From Ridgeia piscesae (taxonomy: Eukaryota; Annelida; Polychaeta; Sabellida; Siboglinidae), in NCBI GenBank assembly GCA_025642075.2, contig JAODUO010000041.1, positions 542,501-606,500 on the forward strand: DNA of 64,000 nucleotides, read 5' to 3'. This document shows positions 49,337 through 61,676 of the stretch, in pieces. The notes beneath the pieces are model-generated. The model did no database searches, was not told the origin of the DNA, and was given only the letters and a program-made list of their open reading frames with translations. The translations under genes were made by a program, and so were the position numbers. How positions within the stretch are numbered: position 1 is the stretch's first letter; each line of letters opens with the position of its first letter.

Positions 49337-50458
49337 CCTGTAGGCATATCTGACATTACAGACATTACAGACTGGTAGGTGAGAAGTTTACAGTACCTGT
49401 AGGCATGTCTGACATTACAGACATTACAGACTGGTAGGTGAGAAGTTTACAGTACCTGTAGACATGTCTGACATTACAGATATTACAGACTGGTAGGTGA
49501 GAAGTTTACAGTACCTGTAGGCATGTCTGACATTACAGACATTACAGACTGGTAGGTGAGAAGTTTACAGTACCTGTAGGCATGTCTGACATTACAGACA
49601 TTACAGACTGGTAGGTGAGAAGTTTACAGTACCTGTAGGCATGTCTGACATTACAGACATTAAGACTGGTAGGTGAGAAGTTTACAGTACCTGTAGGCAT
49701 GTCTGACATTACAGACATTACAGACTGGTAGGTGAGAAGTTTACAGTACCTGTAGGCATGTCTGACATTACAGACATTACAGACTGGTAGGTGAGAAGTT
49801 TACAGTACCTGTAGGCATGTCTGACATTACAGACATTACAGACTGGTAGGTGAGAAGTTTACAGTACCTGTAGACATGTCTGACATTACAGACATTACAG
49901 ACTGGTAGGTGAGAAGTTTACAGTACCTGTAGGCATGTCTGACATTACGGACATTACAGACTGGTAGGTGAGAAGTTTACAGTACCTGTAGGCATGTCTG
50001 ACATTACAGACATCACAGACTGGTAGGTGAGAAGTTTACAGTACCTGTAGGCATGTCTGACATTACAGACATTACAGACTGGTAGGTGAGAAGTTTACAG
50101 TACCTGTAGGCATGTCTGACATTACGGACATTACAGACTGGTAGGTGAGAAGTTTACAGTACCTGTAGGCATGTCTGACATTACAGACATTACAGACTGG
50201 TAGGTGAGAAGTTTACAGTACCTGTAGGCATGTCTGACATTACAGACATTACAGACTGGTAGGTGAGAAGTTTACAGTACCTGTAGGCATGTCTGACATT
50301 ACAGACATTACAGACTGGTAGGTGAGAAGTTTACAGTACCTGTAGGCATGTCTGACATTACAGACATTACAGACTGGTAGGTGAGAAGTTTACAGTACCT
50401 GTAGGCATGTCTGACATTACAGACATTACAGACTGGTAGGTGAGAAGTTTACAGTACC
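49337..50458. repeat. 59-bp minisatellite, 19 copies
   Basis: Highly uniform units contain GGCATGTCTGACATTACAGA, CATTACAGACTGGTAGGTGA and GAAGTTTACAGTACCTGTA. Only scattered substitutions and one 2-bp deletion (near 49,661) are seen, so the array is young or homogenised. Confidence 0.97.
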
Positions 50459-51971
50459 AGGAAGACACAACTGAACAGAAACCTAAATCTAGTACACTTC
50501 TACCTCCCACTGCAATGAAAGGCACTCTATTCTTTATTCTTTCAGTTGTTAGTTTTCTTGGCTTAAAACACCCATGGTACATTTTATGATTTGTCCATTT
50601 AATTACCTGTAATCATCTTATTTTTGGTTTTCCAGTATTCTGTGTTATTTGTATCTTGTTATTCCATATTCCATTAAATACTAACAACAATTCTTTTTAA
50701 TTTCATAGTTTTTGTTTTACTGTTTTCAGTTTCTAACTGCAGATCCAATTTGGCCAGCTTTAATTGTTTTTCCGATTGTTTGTATACTTCACAGGTGGTC
50801 ATATTGCAAGGTACCCACTGATTGATGGTTGGAAGTTACATGTATCATGGTAAATCAGAGTTATAGATATGATTTATAATTTTTTTAAAGAATTGTCTAA
50901 AAGCATAGAGAACTAGAAATAAGCGAGAGAGAATTTGGTAAAACTATATCTATGAGGGCATAAATAATACGCGCCACTCACTGTACTTTGTCCGTGTGAA
51001 AGTGGTTGGCCAGGGAGACACTGGAATAGCCACATGCAAAAGGTGTGTGACCGGTGGTTCTCGCGTGCATGTCACAAGGGCTGTATGCCTTTAGTGTGAG
51101 TCACTGATGTGTGTAGTGTGTACACAGTGTGTTTACTCAGCTAGCCACTGGTCGAAGCGTTGTGATAGCTCTTGAGAGTGCCATTTATTGTCAAAGTCAA
51201 ATGTTAGGGTGCGCCCATAGTAACCATCACATGTGTCTGGACGTCGTCCAGTTCGGTTCAAGTGTCGATGACCGGCGGGACTACCACGAGAGAGAAAGTG
51301 GTCTTGCTATTGTTGCCCGTGTGTTGATGTTGTAGTAGACGCTCGAGGTGTAGAGTCACAGCTCTGGTACATATGAAGCAACTCAGGCATCCGACTTGAT
51401 TCATTCGGTCTTATAAGAACGACAGATTGGACAGTATTTGTTTTAGTACACTTCGGTTAGATTTGGGGAAATGCTTCGCTGGATTTTGAAAGGAAGAATT
51501 TGGTGATATTTATTCACTGTCAAAGCTGGAATGGTAAATCGACTGGACGATGTCGTACAAGATGCTACCTGGGATGTGAGTGCCCGGAATAGTTTGTACC
51601 TGGATGCAGCCACTGACCGTAATTTCAGACCAGTGATAGTGCATCATATTTAGCTTGACTGCTTGTGTTGCCATGGCGATGAAATGACCACATGGACTGT
51701 GAGCGACCGCTGATGACGAGACAGGTGCTGCCATCTGTGAGGAGTGGTGGGGTGAATTCATTGCGGGTTGCTCCCAAGACCTTGCACAGGTATGTTAGGG
51801 TGGTTTCTGTACCCATGGCCCTGTCGCAACATTGTGCAAAGACGTCTAACTGTAATCAGTCTATTAGAGTCGTATGTTTGTGTTTGAAGTAAACTACCAG
51901 GTTCAATTTTTATGAAAAATCGTTGGGAGTCAGACTGACTCTGTCTCTACTAAAAAGTAAAAGTCTGCATA

Positions 51972-51975
<4 letters not shown>
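50459..51975. other. Non-genic stretch with an exon-like island
   Basis: The 51,100-51,800 part is richer in GC and contains CTTGCACAG then GTATGT at 51,790, which looks like a splice donor. No protein family is recognised, so I do not call an exon. Confidence 0.35.

Positions 51976-52024
<49 letters not shown>
51976..52024. repeat. (TA)n microsatellite
   Basis: Simple dinucleotide tract. Confidence 0.9.
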
Positions 52025-52031
<7 letters not shown>

Positions 52032-52270
52032 TTATGTATACACTCCAATGTCCCCCATGTGTATGCCTTTTGTGCCGATAGTTTTACAAGTAAATAAAAT
52101 AAGAATAAGATAAAAAAAAAGGTAAACAAAATACACCTGTAAATAAAATAAAATGTGAAATTTAAACAAATTAATACACATCAAAACATGTTATCAAATA
52201 AATAATTATTAAAATGATACAGTAGTATACACTAAAAGCTGATTTGATATGATGAATCTTAGGGCACGAT

Positions 52271-52550
52271 TTTAATGTGTTCTAGCACTCCGTCATATGT
52301 AGGTGTTTAATGTGTTCAAGCACTCTGTCATATGTAAGTTTTTAATGTGTTCAAGCACTCCGTCATATGTAGGTATTTAATGTGTTCAAGCACTCCGTCA
52401 TATGTAGGTATTTAATGTGTTCAAGCACTCCGTCATATGTAGGTATTTAATGTGTTCAAGCACTCCGTCATATGTAGGTAATTAATGTGTTCAAGCACTC
52501 CGTCATATGTAGGTATTTAATGTGTTCAAGCACTCCGTCATATGTAGGTG
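52271..52550. repeat. 35-bp minisatellite, 8 copies
   Basis: Units contain TTCAAGCACTCCGTCATATG then TAGGTATTTAATGTG. The first two units and the last deviate. Confidence 0.95.
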
Positions 52551-53635
52551 TTCATGACATGTCTGTTAAGGGATGACATGTCATGTGACACGGATCTGCA
52601 CCTTCTGTCCTGGCTGTAGCCAGACATTCAATATTCATGAAAGCTGAAATGGTTTATGTAACTGTGAAATGTAAACACCGCCTCCTACACATGTCCCTGT
52701 GTTAATGGGGAGTGTGGACCCCCGGGAGACATCTGTCTCCAGTGTAGCGTGAACTGGCGTGCGATACTGTGCACGTGGTGAACTCGCAGACAGTGTAAAA
52801 TCGGTTAGTTATGGCGCCATGCAGTGAATAAAACAGTGAATAAATACTTTGACCTTCAGTAAAGAATAACCAGAATAAAAGACTACCAGTGAATATCCAA
52901 GTAGTCATAAACCAGTTGAAAGAATACACACATTTAATGTCATATTTTGCTGTTGACGTTAAGAAACAAAAACACTTCCACAATGGTATGTTTTTATTGG
53001 TGCATAAATATGTTTTAAATATAATTATACATGTTACAAGCATAGTTGACACCACTCTTAGGTTTCATAATAATGCTCATGAATTGGGCAATACATTTGA
53101 TTTTATGCTATATAGAGATGATAAACTTTTGTTTGTCTATCTGAGCGACCTCTTCCGACAGTTACATATATATACGACTCACATGATAATCCCAATACGT
53201 CTGCTATAAATCTCTCATAGTTTAGGCTACGTCTTTGTGTAAATCATACAAATGTTATGGTTACCTGTTGTGCTTTTACCTAAAGGGAGGATGCCAGCTC
53301 CTCTGCCTAGAATTGGCAGAGCAGTAATTTGTAACAGGAAGTCTGCTGTCTAGAACGTGGGAAAGTTAAACATCAAAGGGTATTGCGGTTAACTCTGCTC
53401 GCCTCTGCATTATTGCCAATCAATTTTTTTGGAAACTCAATTTTTTGCTTACTATTTGAACTTGTTGCAGGCAGAATTTTTCCAGTCGTGAACATTGTTC
53501 CAAGTTTAATAAAGTGTTTAAACATAAGATGGCAGGCAGTGCCTTCAACAAGCATGTTGTACTCATAAGAATGTATTATTAAATGAAACAAATCAGACCT
53601 AGGAGCTGCCAACTTCACATGAACACAGCGAGTGG
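52551..53635. other. Non-genic stretch
   Basis: No gene or repeat recognised. Confidence 0.5.
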
Positions 53636-53945
53636 ATGTCACTGAGAGATGTTGTAGCAGGTTGTTGGAGTATTGTCCTCCCCACCGCAAGATTCCATGT
53701 TTGAATCCTCCTACTGCTGTTGCAAACCTTAGACAATTTTTGTCACATCATATTGCTGTAGTTCACTCAGCTGTATGCAAGAGACAGTGTTTACTGTGTT
53801 TGTACGAAGCTGTAATTGCAATATAGCTGAATGCTTCCCAACATGTCGGGATAGTGTTTGAGTGAACAACTGTGCCAGGGAGTAGAGTGGGTGACACTAA
53901 GGACTGGATGCTGCACTGTATAAACCTCAGAACTTACAATCAATA
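53636..53945 (+). mobile_element. SINE-like element, copy 3 (near full length)
   Basis: An RNA polymerase III B-box-like ATGTTTGAATCC lies at 53697-53708. A middle domain with TTGCTGTAGTTCACTCAGCT follows, then a tail with AGTGTTTGAGTGAACAACTG and TGCCAGGGAGT. The order matches the copies at 58.5 and 63.7 kb. tRNA-derived SINE structure is inferred from the B-box. Confidence 0.6.
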
Positions 53946-54103
53946 CTTAGTAGGCACTTCTTAACAAGCCCAGTGGGCAGTCTGGCAGGGCTAGACACTA
54001 GGATCAGTTCTAGGGACTTGTCACATTCAAATGACAGTTTTGTTGTTAGGTGAATATATGAAAGTAAAAACAACACATTTTAATATTTACCTTGGGTACA
54101 TTT

Positions 54104-54104
<1 letters not shown>

Positions 54105-54140
<36 letters not shown>

Positions 54141-54157
54141 TTTATATATATATATTA

Positions 54158-54211
<54 letters not shown>
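54105..54211. repeat. (TA)n microsatellite with T-rich interruptions
   Basis: Interrupted (TA)n, directly upstream of the 35/36-bp array. Confidence 0.9.
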
Positions 54212-54213
<2 letters not shown>

Positions 54214-54255
54214 ATTATATGTAACACACAAGCAGAAAACTGTGTTTTTTCTATA

Positions 54256-55970
54256 CTGTTATAGTGTACATGTAGGGTAAACTGTGTGTTTTTACTATTG
54301 TGTACATGTAAGGTAAAGCGTGTTTTTTTACTATAATGTACATGTAGGTAAAGAGTGTGTTTTACTGTAGTGTACATGCAGGGTAAAGAGTGTGTTTTAC
54401 TGTAGTGTACATGCAGGGTAAAGAGTGTGTTTTACTGTAGTGTACATGTAGGGTAAAGAGTGTGTTTTACTGTAGTGTACATGTAGGGTAAAGAGTGTGT
54501 TTTACTGTAGTGTACATGTAGGGTAAAGAGTGTGTTTTACTGTAGTGTACATGTAGGGTAAAGAGTGTGTTTTACTGTAGTGTACATGTAGGGTAAAGAG
54601 TGTGTTTTACTGTAGTGTACATGCAGGGTAAAGAGTGTGTTTTACTGTAGTGTACATGTAGGGTAAAGAGTGTGTTTTACTGTAGTGTACATGTAGGGTA
54701 AAGAGTGTGTTTTACTGTAGTGTACATGTAGGGTAAAGAGTGTGTTTTACTGTAGTGTACATGCAGGGTAAATAGTGTGTTTTACTGTAGTGTACATGCA
54801 GGGTAAAGAGTGTGTTTTACTGTAGTGTGCATGTAGGGTAAAGAGTCTGTTTTACTGTAGTGTACATGTTGGGTAAAGAGTGTGTTTTACTGTAGTGTAC
54901 ATGCAGGGTAAAGAGTGTGTTTTACTGTAGTGTACATGTAGGGTAAAGAGTCTGTTTTACTGTAGTGTACATGTTGGGTAAAGAGTGTGTTTTACTGTAG
55001 TGTACATGCAGGGTAAAGAGTGTGTTTTACTGTAGTGTACATGCAGGGTAAAGAGTGTGTTTTACTGTAGTGTACATGTAGGGTAAAGAGTGTGTTTTAC
55101 TGTAGTGTACATGTAGGGTAAAGAGTGTGTTTTACTGTAGTGTACATGCAGGGTAAAGAGTGTGTTTTACTGTAGTGTACATGCAGGGTAAAGAGTGTGT
55201 TTTACTGTAGTGTACATGTAGGGTAAAGAGTGTGTTTTACTGTAGTGTACATGTAGGGTAAAGAGTGTGTTTTACTGTAGTGTACATGCAGGGTAAAGAG
55301 TGTGTTTTACTGTAGTGTACATGTAGGGTAAAGTGTGTGTTTTTACTGTAGTGTACATGTAGGGTAAAGAGTGTGTTTTACTGTAGTGTACATGTAGGGT
55401 AAAGTGTGTGTTTTTACTGTAGTGTACATGCAGGGTAAAGAGTCTGTTTTACTGTAGTGTACATGTAGGGTAAAGTGTGTGTTTTTACTGTAGTGTACAT
55501 GCAGGGTAAAGTGTGTGTTTTTACTGTAGTGTACATGTAGGGTAAAGTGTGTGTTTTTACTGTAGTGTACATGTAGGGTAAAGTGTGTGTTTTTACTGTA
55601 GTGTACATGCAGGGTAAAGAGTGTGTTTTACTGTAGTGTACATGCAGGGTAAAGAGTCTGTTTTACTGTAGTGTACATGTTGGGTAAAGAGTGTGTTTTT
55701 ACTGTAGTGTACATGTAGGGTAAAGTGTGTGTTTTTACTGTAGTGTACATGCAGGGTAAAGAGTGTGTTTTACTGTAGTGTACATGCAGGGTAAAGAGTG
55801 TGTTTTACTGTAGTGTACATGCAGGGTAAAGAGTGTGTTTTACTGTAGTGTACATGCAGGGTAAAGAGTGTGTTTTACTGTAGTGTACATGCAGGGTAAA
55901 GAGTGTGTTTTACTGTAGTGTACATGCAGGGTAAAGTGTGTGTTTTTACTATAGCGTGCATGTAGGGTAA
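54256..55970. repeat. 35/36-bp minisatellite, first block (about 49 copies)
   Basis: Units contain CTGTAGTGTACATGTAGGGT then AAAGAGTGTGTTTTA. A 36-bp variant has AAAGTGTGTGTTTTTA. The 35-bp form dominates the first 1 kb and the 36-bp form increases towards the 3' end. Confidence 0.97.
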
Positions 55971-56157
55971 TGAAAATTGTGAGATTCCATAATAATGGTG
56001 TATAGTTCATCTAGACTCAGCTTGTGGGGTAATATATACCTAGTACATACCCCGGTAGTTTATATTATTAATTTTCAAATTTACTTACATATCACAATTG
56101 GGCTTAACAAGTGCGTTGTGTTGACACAGTGACGTTTGTAATTGTGTGCAATAATTA
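55971..56157. repeat. Array spacer, copy 1
   Basis: About 187 bp, starting TGAAAATTGTGAGATTCCAT and duplicated at 56701-56905 with small indels. Both copies directly follow an array block. Confidence 0.93.
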
Positions 56158-56700
56158 AGGGTAAAGTGTGTGTTTTTACTGTAGTGTACATGCAGGGTAA
56201 AGAGTCTATTTTACTGTAGTGTACATGTAGGGTAAAGTGTGTGTTTTTACTGTAGTGTACATGTAGGGTAAAGTGTGTGTTTTTACTGTAGTGTGCATGT
56301 AGGGTAAAGTGTGTGTTTTTACTGTAGTGTACATGCAGGGTAAAGAGTCTGTTTTACTGTAGTGTACATGTTGGGTAAAGAGTGTGTTTTTACTGTAGTG
56401 TACATGTAGGGTAAAGTGTGTGTTTTTACTGTAGTGTACATGTAGGGTAAAGAGTGTGTTTTACTGTAGTGTACATGCAGGGTAAAGAGTCTGTTTTACT
56501 GTAGTGTACATGTTGGGTAAAGAGTGTGTTTTTACTGTAGTGTACATGTAGGGTAAAGTGTGTGTTTTTACTGTAGTGTACATGCAGGGTAAAGTGTGTG
56601 TTTTTACTATAGTGTACATGTAGGGTAAAGTGTGTGTTTTTACTATAGTGTACATGCAGGGTAAAGTGTGTGTTTTTACTATAGTGTACATGTAGGGTAA
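56158..56700. repeat. 35/36-bp minisatellite, second block (about 15 copies)
   Basis: Same repeat family as the first block and mainly the 36-bp variant, ending in the same CTATAGTGTACATGTAGGGT junction. Confidence 0.97.
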
Positions 56701-56905
56701 TGAAAATTGTGAGATTCCATAATAATGGTGTATAGTTCATCTAGACTCAGCTTGTGGGGTAATATATACCTAGTACATACCCCGGTAGTTTATATTATTA
56801 ACATTTTCAAATTTCACTTACATATCACAACACTTGGAGCTCTAACCAACGACTGACGTTTGGTGTTGACACAGTGACGTTTGTAATTGTGTGCAATAAT
56901 TAAGG
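56701..56905. repeat. Array spacer, copy 2
   Basis: Duplicate of 55971-56157 with an extra segment around ACTTGGAGCTCTAACCAACG, ending in the same GTGCAATAATTAAGGG. Confidence 0.93.
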
Positions 56906-57960
56906 GGGCTGAAGACCCCCGGCAGGTGCAATTAATCATTTCATCAATATTCATTGCACTAGGCAGCACTGAGTTTGGTCATTGCGCTAAGTGGGGCAGT
57001 TTTGAATAAGCTATCGACACTCTGCATCAACCAGGGAAAGTGTCTATTGTCCTACGATTCCATTGCTATCACAATAGACTAGGTAAATAATGATTTAGAA
57101 ATGCCTAGAAATCTCCATGATTATTGCATCTTTTGGTAGACCACTGTACCGTGTTGATTAGTTTTCCTAACGTGTCATAGTTTGTGTTAAGTTTGTTTGA
57201 GAGAGGTACTAAATAGTAGAACATTGTTGATTAGTTACTGATCTTGGATTTCCATCCCGAATAGTCTTTCTGCACTCACCCAGAAAACATTGATTATTTC
57301 AGAACAAAATGTGCACGAAGCAATATGAAATGTCTGAGTATTGATATACAGGTATTTCTGCCCGGAAATGACTTTCAATATGTCACAGTTGTTTGTTTGC
57401 ATGCATCATCGTTGCCGGGTTTCCAGAGGTGCTGTCAGATTGATTTCTAGTCATATTACCGTTTTGTGCAGGCGTCTGAAGTGGACACTGCTTAGATGTG
57501 GTGAAAGGCATTGGTCAGGTTTACATGTGAAAAGTTGCTGGAAAATTATCGAACAAAAGATATAGATACAAGGATAGTTATAGTACATAGTGGCTGAAGA
57601 ATTTATGTAAAGGTTATCTGACAAATAACAAGTATATTTAGCCTGAAGTTGGCATTTCAAGAGCAACATTTCATGTTTTTGCAAGGTAGACTGTGAATCT
57701 GGAGAATTCTTTTCTTTCATATATTTCATGCTAAACCATTATTAATTGTTAACGAGTCATTTGCAAAATTAATAAATGATGTGCGTAAAAAATCACAATC
57801 TTGTCTAATTACAGCGAATTATGTTAATGATATAATAATATTTCTATATGTTGTTATTAATTAATTTTATGTGTACATTGTATATGTTTTGGTGAAAAGA
57901 AACACATTTTAAATAGAAACACTGTCACATGACCTGTGGCTAGTTGTAGGTCTTATTACG
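56906..57960. other. Non-genic stretch
   Basis: No gene or repeat recognised. Confidence 0.5.
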
Positions 57961-58300
57961 CTGGTTTAGACCGTGACCGTACCTACATCAAATATGTATG
58001 GCTGGTGCACGTGAACGTTTAGTTGAATGTACCTTCGGGCATGTTTCCACAACACGTCCCGGTCGCACAGAAGCGTCGTCATAACAGTGAGTGTGGTCGT
58101 GGTCATGGTCGGCGTGACTGTCTGCGATGACGTGACGTGACGGTCAGTCGCGGGAAAGATGTTGTGATAGGATGCTGTGTCGACGGGTCTCCCTGGCTGA
58201 CTGCCAGTTCCAGGTTGACGATAGGTAGGTGCTCGTGGTGCCACATGTGCATGCATGTGTGCATGTGATGTCATGGTCAGTCGATTTGCAAGAGATCGTG
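57961..58300. promoter_or_regulatory. GC/CpG-richer island with a CRE-like cluster
   Basis: CpG density stands out from the flanks. TGACGTGACGTGACGGTCA at 58128-58146 contains three overlapping TGACG half-sites. No exon with recognisable product was found. Confidence 0.3.
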
Positions 58301-58477
58301 GTTATGTCAGACCAGTATTACATCAGACGTGTGTGATTGTTGAGGCACATTGTTGTTGAGGCAAATTGTTTTCCTCTTGTCGGTTAAATCCACCATCAGC
58401 AACAGTCATCTTTGGATGAAATGGAAGCATGAGAATTTTCCTTTCGCATTTCCTTCCGTGGACTAGTTGCAGTGTCA

Positions 58478-58750
58478 CTATGCCTTGGTGCAATGGCCCA
58501 GCAGGAGACTTTAGTTGAGAGAATGCAGGTTTGAATCCTCTTCTGTCAGTTCAAACCATGGGCAAGTTTGTTCACTCTACATTGCTCTAGTTCATTCTGC
58601 TGTATGAATGAGTACCTGGCTATAAAAGAATGGAGGAGATTTATGTACATATAGTATTTAAATGCTTTCCATGGAAAGCGAGGTGCTGTTTGGTTGAACA
58701 GGTCTGCCAGGGTGTGAAATGTGAAGCTCATAGAGCTGGTGTCTGGGTGT
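58478..58750 (+). mobile_element. SINE-like element, copy 4 (near full length)
   Basis: A-box-like TTGGTGCAATGGCCCAGCAG lies near 58483-58502, then the B-box-like GGTTTGAATCC at 58528-58538. The middle has ATTGCTCTAGTTCATTCTGC, and the tail has TGGTTGAACAGGTCTGCCAG then GGTGTGAA. A- and B-box spacing is compatible with a tRNA-derived promoter. Confidence 0.65.
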
Positions 58751-60300
58751 TCCACTATCAGAACCTACCTTTGACATACACTGTACATGTACAGATGGGT
58801 TTTGACTGTAAAGACTTGTCACTAAGTGTCTACCCCAACAACTGGCTGTAGTATTGTACAGTCTATTTTCAGAATTGCTGATGATAGTCCATGCATATGA
58901 ATACAAGCAAGTCAACCAATTTGGCATGACAAAAGATATTTGTCTTCCACACTTCTCCAGTCAACTGGTGGTTTTACTTGCTAGGTTATTTAAACTGGGA
59001 AATGTATACACATATATCGAGTGTATTCAGACAAGTGACGTTAAGAAAAAGAATATGCCAAGTAGACACAATTCCAAATATTAGAAATATATCTCAATGT
59101 TTATTTATGAATCCATGGTCATAAAACAGAAGAGATTTATAAGTTCAGATGATAGCAGTAGTTTAGATACACATTGTGAAGAATCACCCCACTTACTGTG
59201 TTATAAGTGTATAAAGTGATGTATGGCAGCAATGACTAACCTGTCCTTTCATACTTCACTGCAGATGTTACACAAATCTAAAGAAATATGAAAACTCAAC
59301 AACGTTTTGGTGGTACCAAACTTGATAACTACTTTGGTCTTCCCCAGTTATCTTTTGCCATGTGGGTTTATTCTAGGGCCTACATTTTTACATTGGAATT
59401 TCTTGTCCATAGCATTTGTCCTGTCCAAGTCTACTTTCTCAGATTGACATTTTATTGTTTTGATTTGTTCGCCACGCAAACATTTTGATTGTGATATTTT
59501 AAAATTTTGAGACTGTCTGAAAGGTCTATTTATGACTATCTATACGTCTGACATGAAATCTATATCAAGACATGTTAATCTGATTATAAACATATAATTT
59601 CAATCCAGTTTGTTTAGTAGATATATAAAGTAGGTTATTTATTCAAAGGTGGGTGCTTATCTTATGTAGTGTTAAACTGATACTATATGCTTAGTAGTGT
59701 GACCAGACTCAGAACTGTTGTCATGCTTCGATGATACATAAGTCAATATTTTCAGAGGTGTGAATATAATGTTTAATGCAACTAAACATGAAATACATCT
59801 CCGATTAGTTCGGAGATTATTAACAATAGGTTTAGAAATATGTTGTCAATTTCAGTAAACATACATTAGGCAGATGTTATCAACTTTCACTGGCTGATTC
59901 ATGTTTGAAATGACACGCAGCACCAACTTCTGTCTTTAGTCACAGTACATTGATCATCTATTAACTTAGCCTATGTGTGAAAGTAGTAACAATTATTTAC
60001 ATGTTTTTCTACACAACTGATATGTTCCAGTGTGTAGCCAGCCTGGTGTTGATTTTGAGATGTTGGTGCATTCTGCAGAATAGCCATACTTGTCTCATTG
60101 GTGTTAGCTAGCAAGCTTCTGTACATTAACAAAAAGACATATTGCAGACAACACAGACTTTACTATCTTAGTATCTGCGAGCAGAAATTGCACTAGGATA
60201 TTCACACCTGAAATGCAAAGCAAACTTTTCAAGGTACTCTCTGTCGAAATCTGTATAATTATGGAACTCGTCAATGGAATTGTTGATAGGAACTGTCTAG
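58751..60300. other. Non-genic stretch
   Basis: No gene or repeat recognised. Confidence 0.5.
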
Positions 60301-60302
60301 TG

Positions 60303-60872
60303 GAACTGTGTATGTGTAACTGTGTATGTGGAACTGCTGTATATGTAACTGTGTATGTGTAACTGTGTATATGTAACTGTGTATGTGTAACTATTGTGTA
60401 TGTGTAACTGTGTATGTGTCACTGTGTATGTGGATCTGTGTATGTGGAACTGTGTATGTGGAACTGTGTATGTGTAACTGTGTATTTGTAACTGTGTATA
60501 TGTAACTGTGTATGTGTAACTGTATATGTGTGTATGTGTAACTGTGTATGTGTCACTGTGTATGTGGATCTGTGTATGTGGAACTGTGTATGTGGAACTG
60601 TGTATGTGGAACTGTGTACAGTGTATGTGGAACTGTGTATGTGGAACTGTGTACAGTGTATGTGTAACTGTGTATGTGGAACTGTGTATGTGGAATGGTG
60701 TATGTGTAATGGTGTATGTGGAACTGTCTATGTGGAACTGTCTATGTGTAACTGTATGTGGAACTGTGTATGTGTAACTGTGTACAGTGTATGTGTAACT
60801 GTGTATGTGTAACTGTGTATGTGGAACTGTGTACGTGGAACTGTGTATGTGGAACTGTGTATGTGGAACTGG
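60303..60872. repeat. Degenerate 14-bp repeat (AACTGTGTATGTGG-like)
   Basis: Units alternate between GTGTAACT, GTGGAACT and ATGTAACT forms, with length slips. The Cys-Val-rich reading frames through it are repeat artefacts. Confidence 0.9.
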
Positions 60873-61220
60873 TCAACAGATTCTTACTTGGGACTAACTG
60901 CATATGGGTCTTTCTATAGAACTATGTACACATGTACACTGTATGTGGAATTGGGCAAGAGATCCTTGCCAGGAACTCTGTGCTATAGAACTCTGTTTTT
61001 GGAACAAGTCAACAGTTTCTCATGTGGTCTCTGGCCAGCGGTTGCCTAAAATAGTACGCAGATGCTTATTTGGTCATACAACATTGATGAGCCATGCCTG
61101 GAGGTAATGAGGTGGCAGGAATATTATAAAAGCTGTCGTTTGTACCAGCCATGCCGGAGTAATAAGCTGTGTGAATTACAATGTTCCCGTGAGACATCAC
61201 TTGACACAGTGCCATTAAAT
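60873..61220. other. Non-genic flank
   Basis: The first 150 bp contain decayed units of the same 14-bp repeat (GGAACTG, TAGAACT). Nothing else recognised. Confidence 0.5.
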
Positions 61221-61676
61221 ATAAAACACTAGAATAATGTGCTGAATTCAGGACATGGTCAATGCGTTTATGGGTTACATTCAGTGTATGTACTTGTACT
61301 AAACCCTATAGTTGAACTCAGTTGTCAGTGGGTTTATTGTGTGATGTGTAATGTCCGCTCGTTTGGTTTCAGCTGACATCCACGATGAACTCTCTGTATT
61401 CAGTCCTGTGTGTTGTTGCTTCTGACAACTTGTCAGAATGTTTTCTTCCTCTGTGATGTCCCTGGTCTCATCCATCCCATGTGGATGAGGTCAGGGATAC
61501 TACAGAGTTGATGACATTCTGACAAGTTGTTAGAAGCAACAAGAGAATGATTGGTTAGAGACAGTTATAATAATACACCCACTGCCAAATCAGTTAGAAT
61601 ATAGGGTTTGGTACAAATGCATACAACGAATGTAACCCATAAACATGTTGTATTCAGCACAATATTCCAGTCTTAT
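61221..61676. mobile_element. Long imperfect inverted repeat (foldback/MITE-like, about 456 bp)
   Basis: The left arm (61221-61474) and right arm (61482-61676) are inverted copies with matching blocks in order: AATGTGCTGAAT, TTTATGGGTTACATTC, AAACCCTATA, CAGTGGGT, AACTTGTCAGAATG, then CTCATCCA. A 7-base loop lies at 61475-61481. There is no coding capacity. Similar outer ends and a near-complete fold suggest a nonautonomous element. Confidence 0.7.

Noticed and set aside
53697..53708. tRNA gene
   Set aside because: The B-box-like sequence lacks a foldable cloverleaf and matching acceptor stem. Repetition of the downstream domain at other loci points to a SINE.
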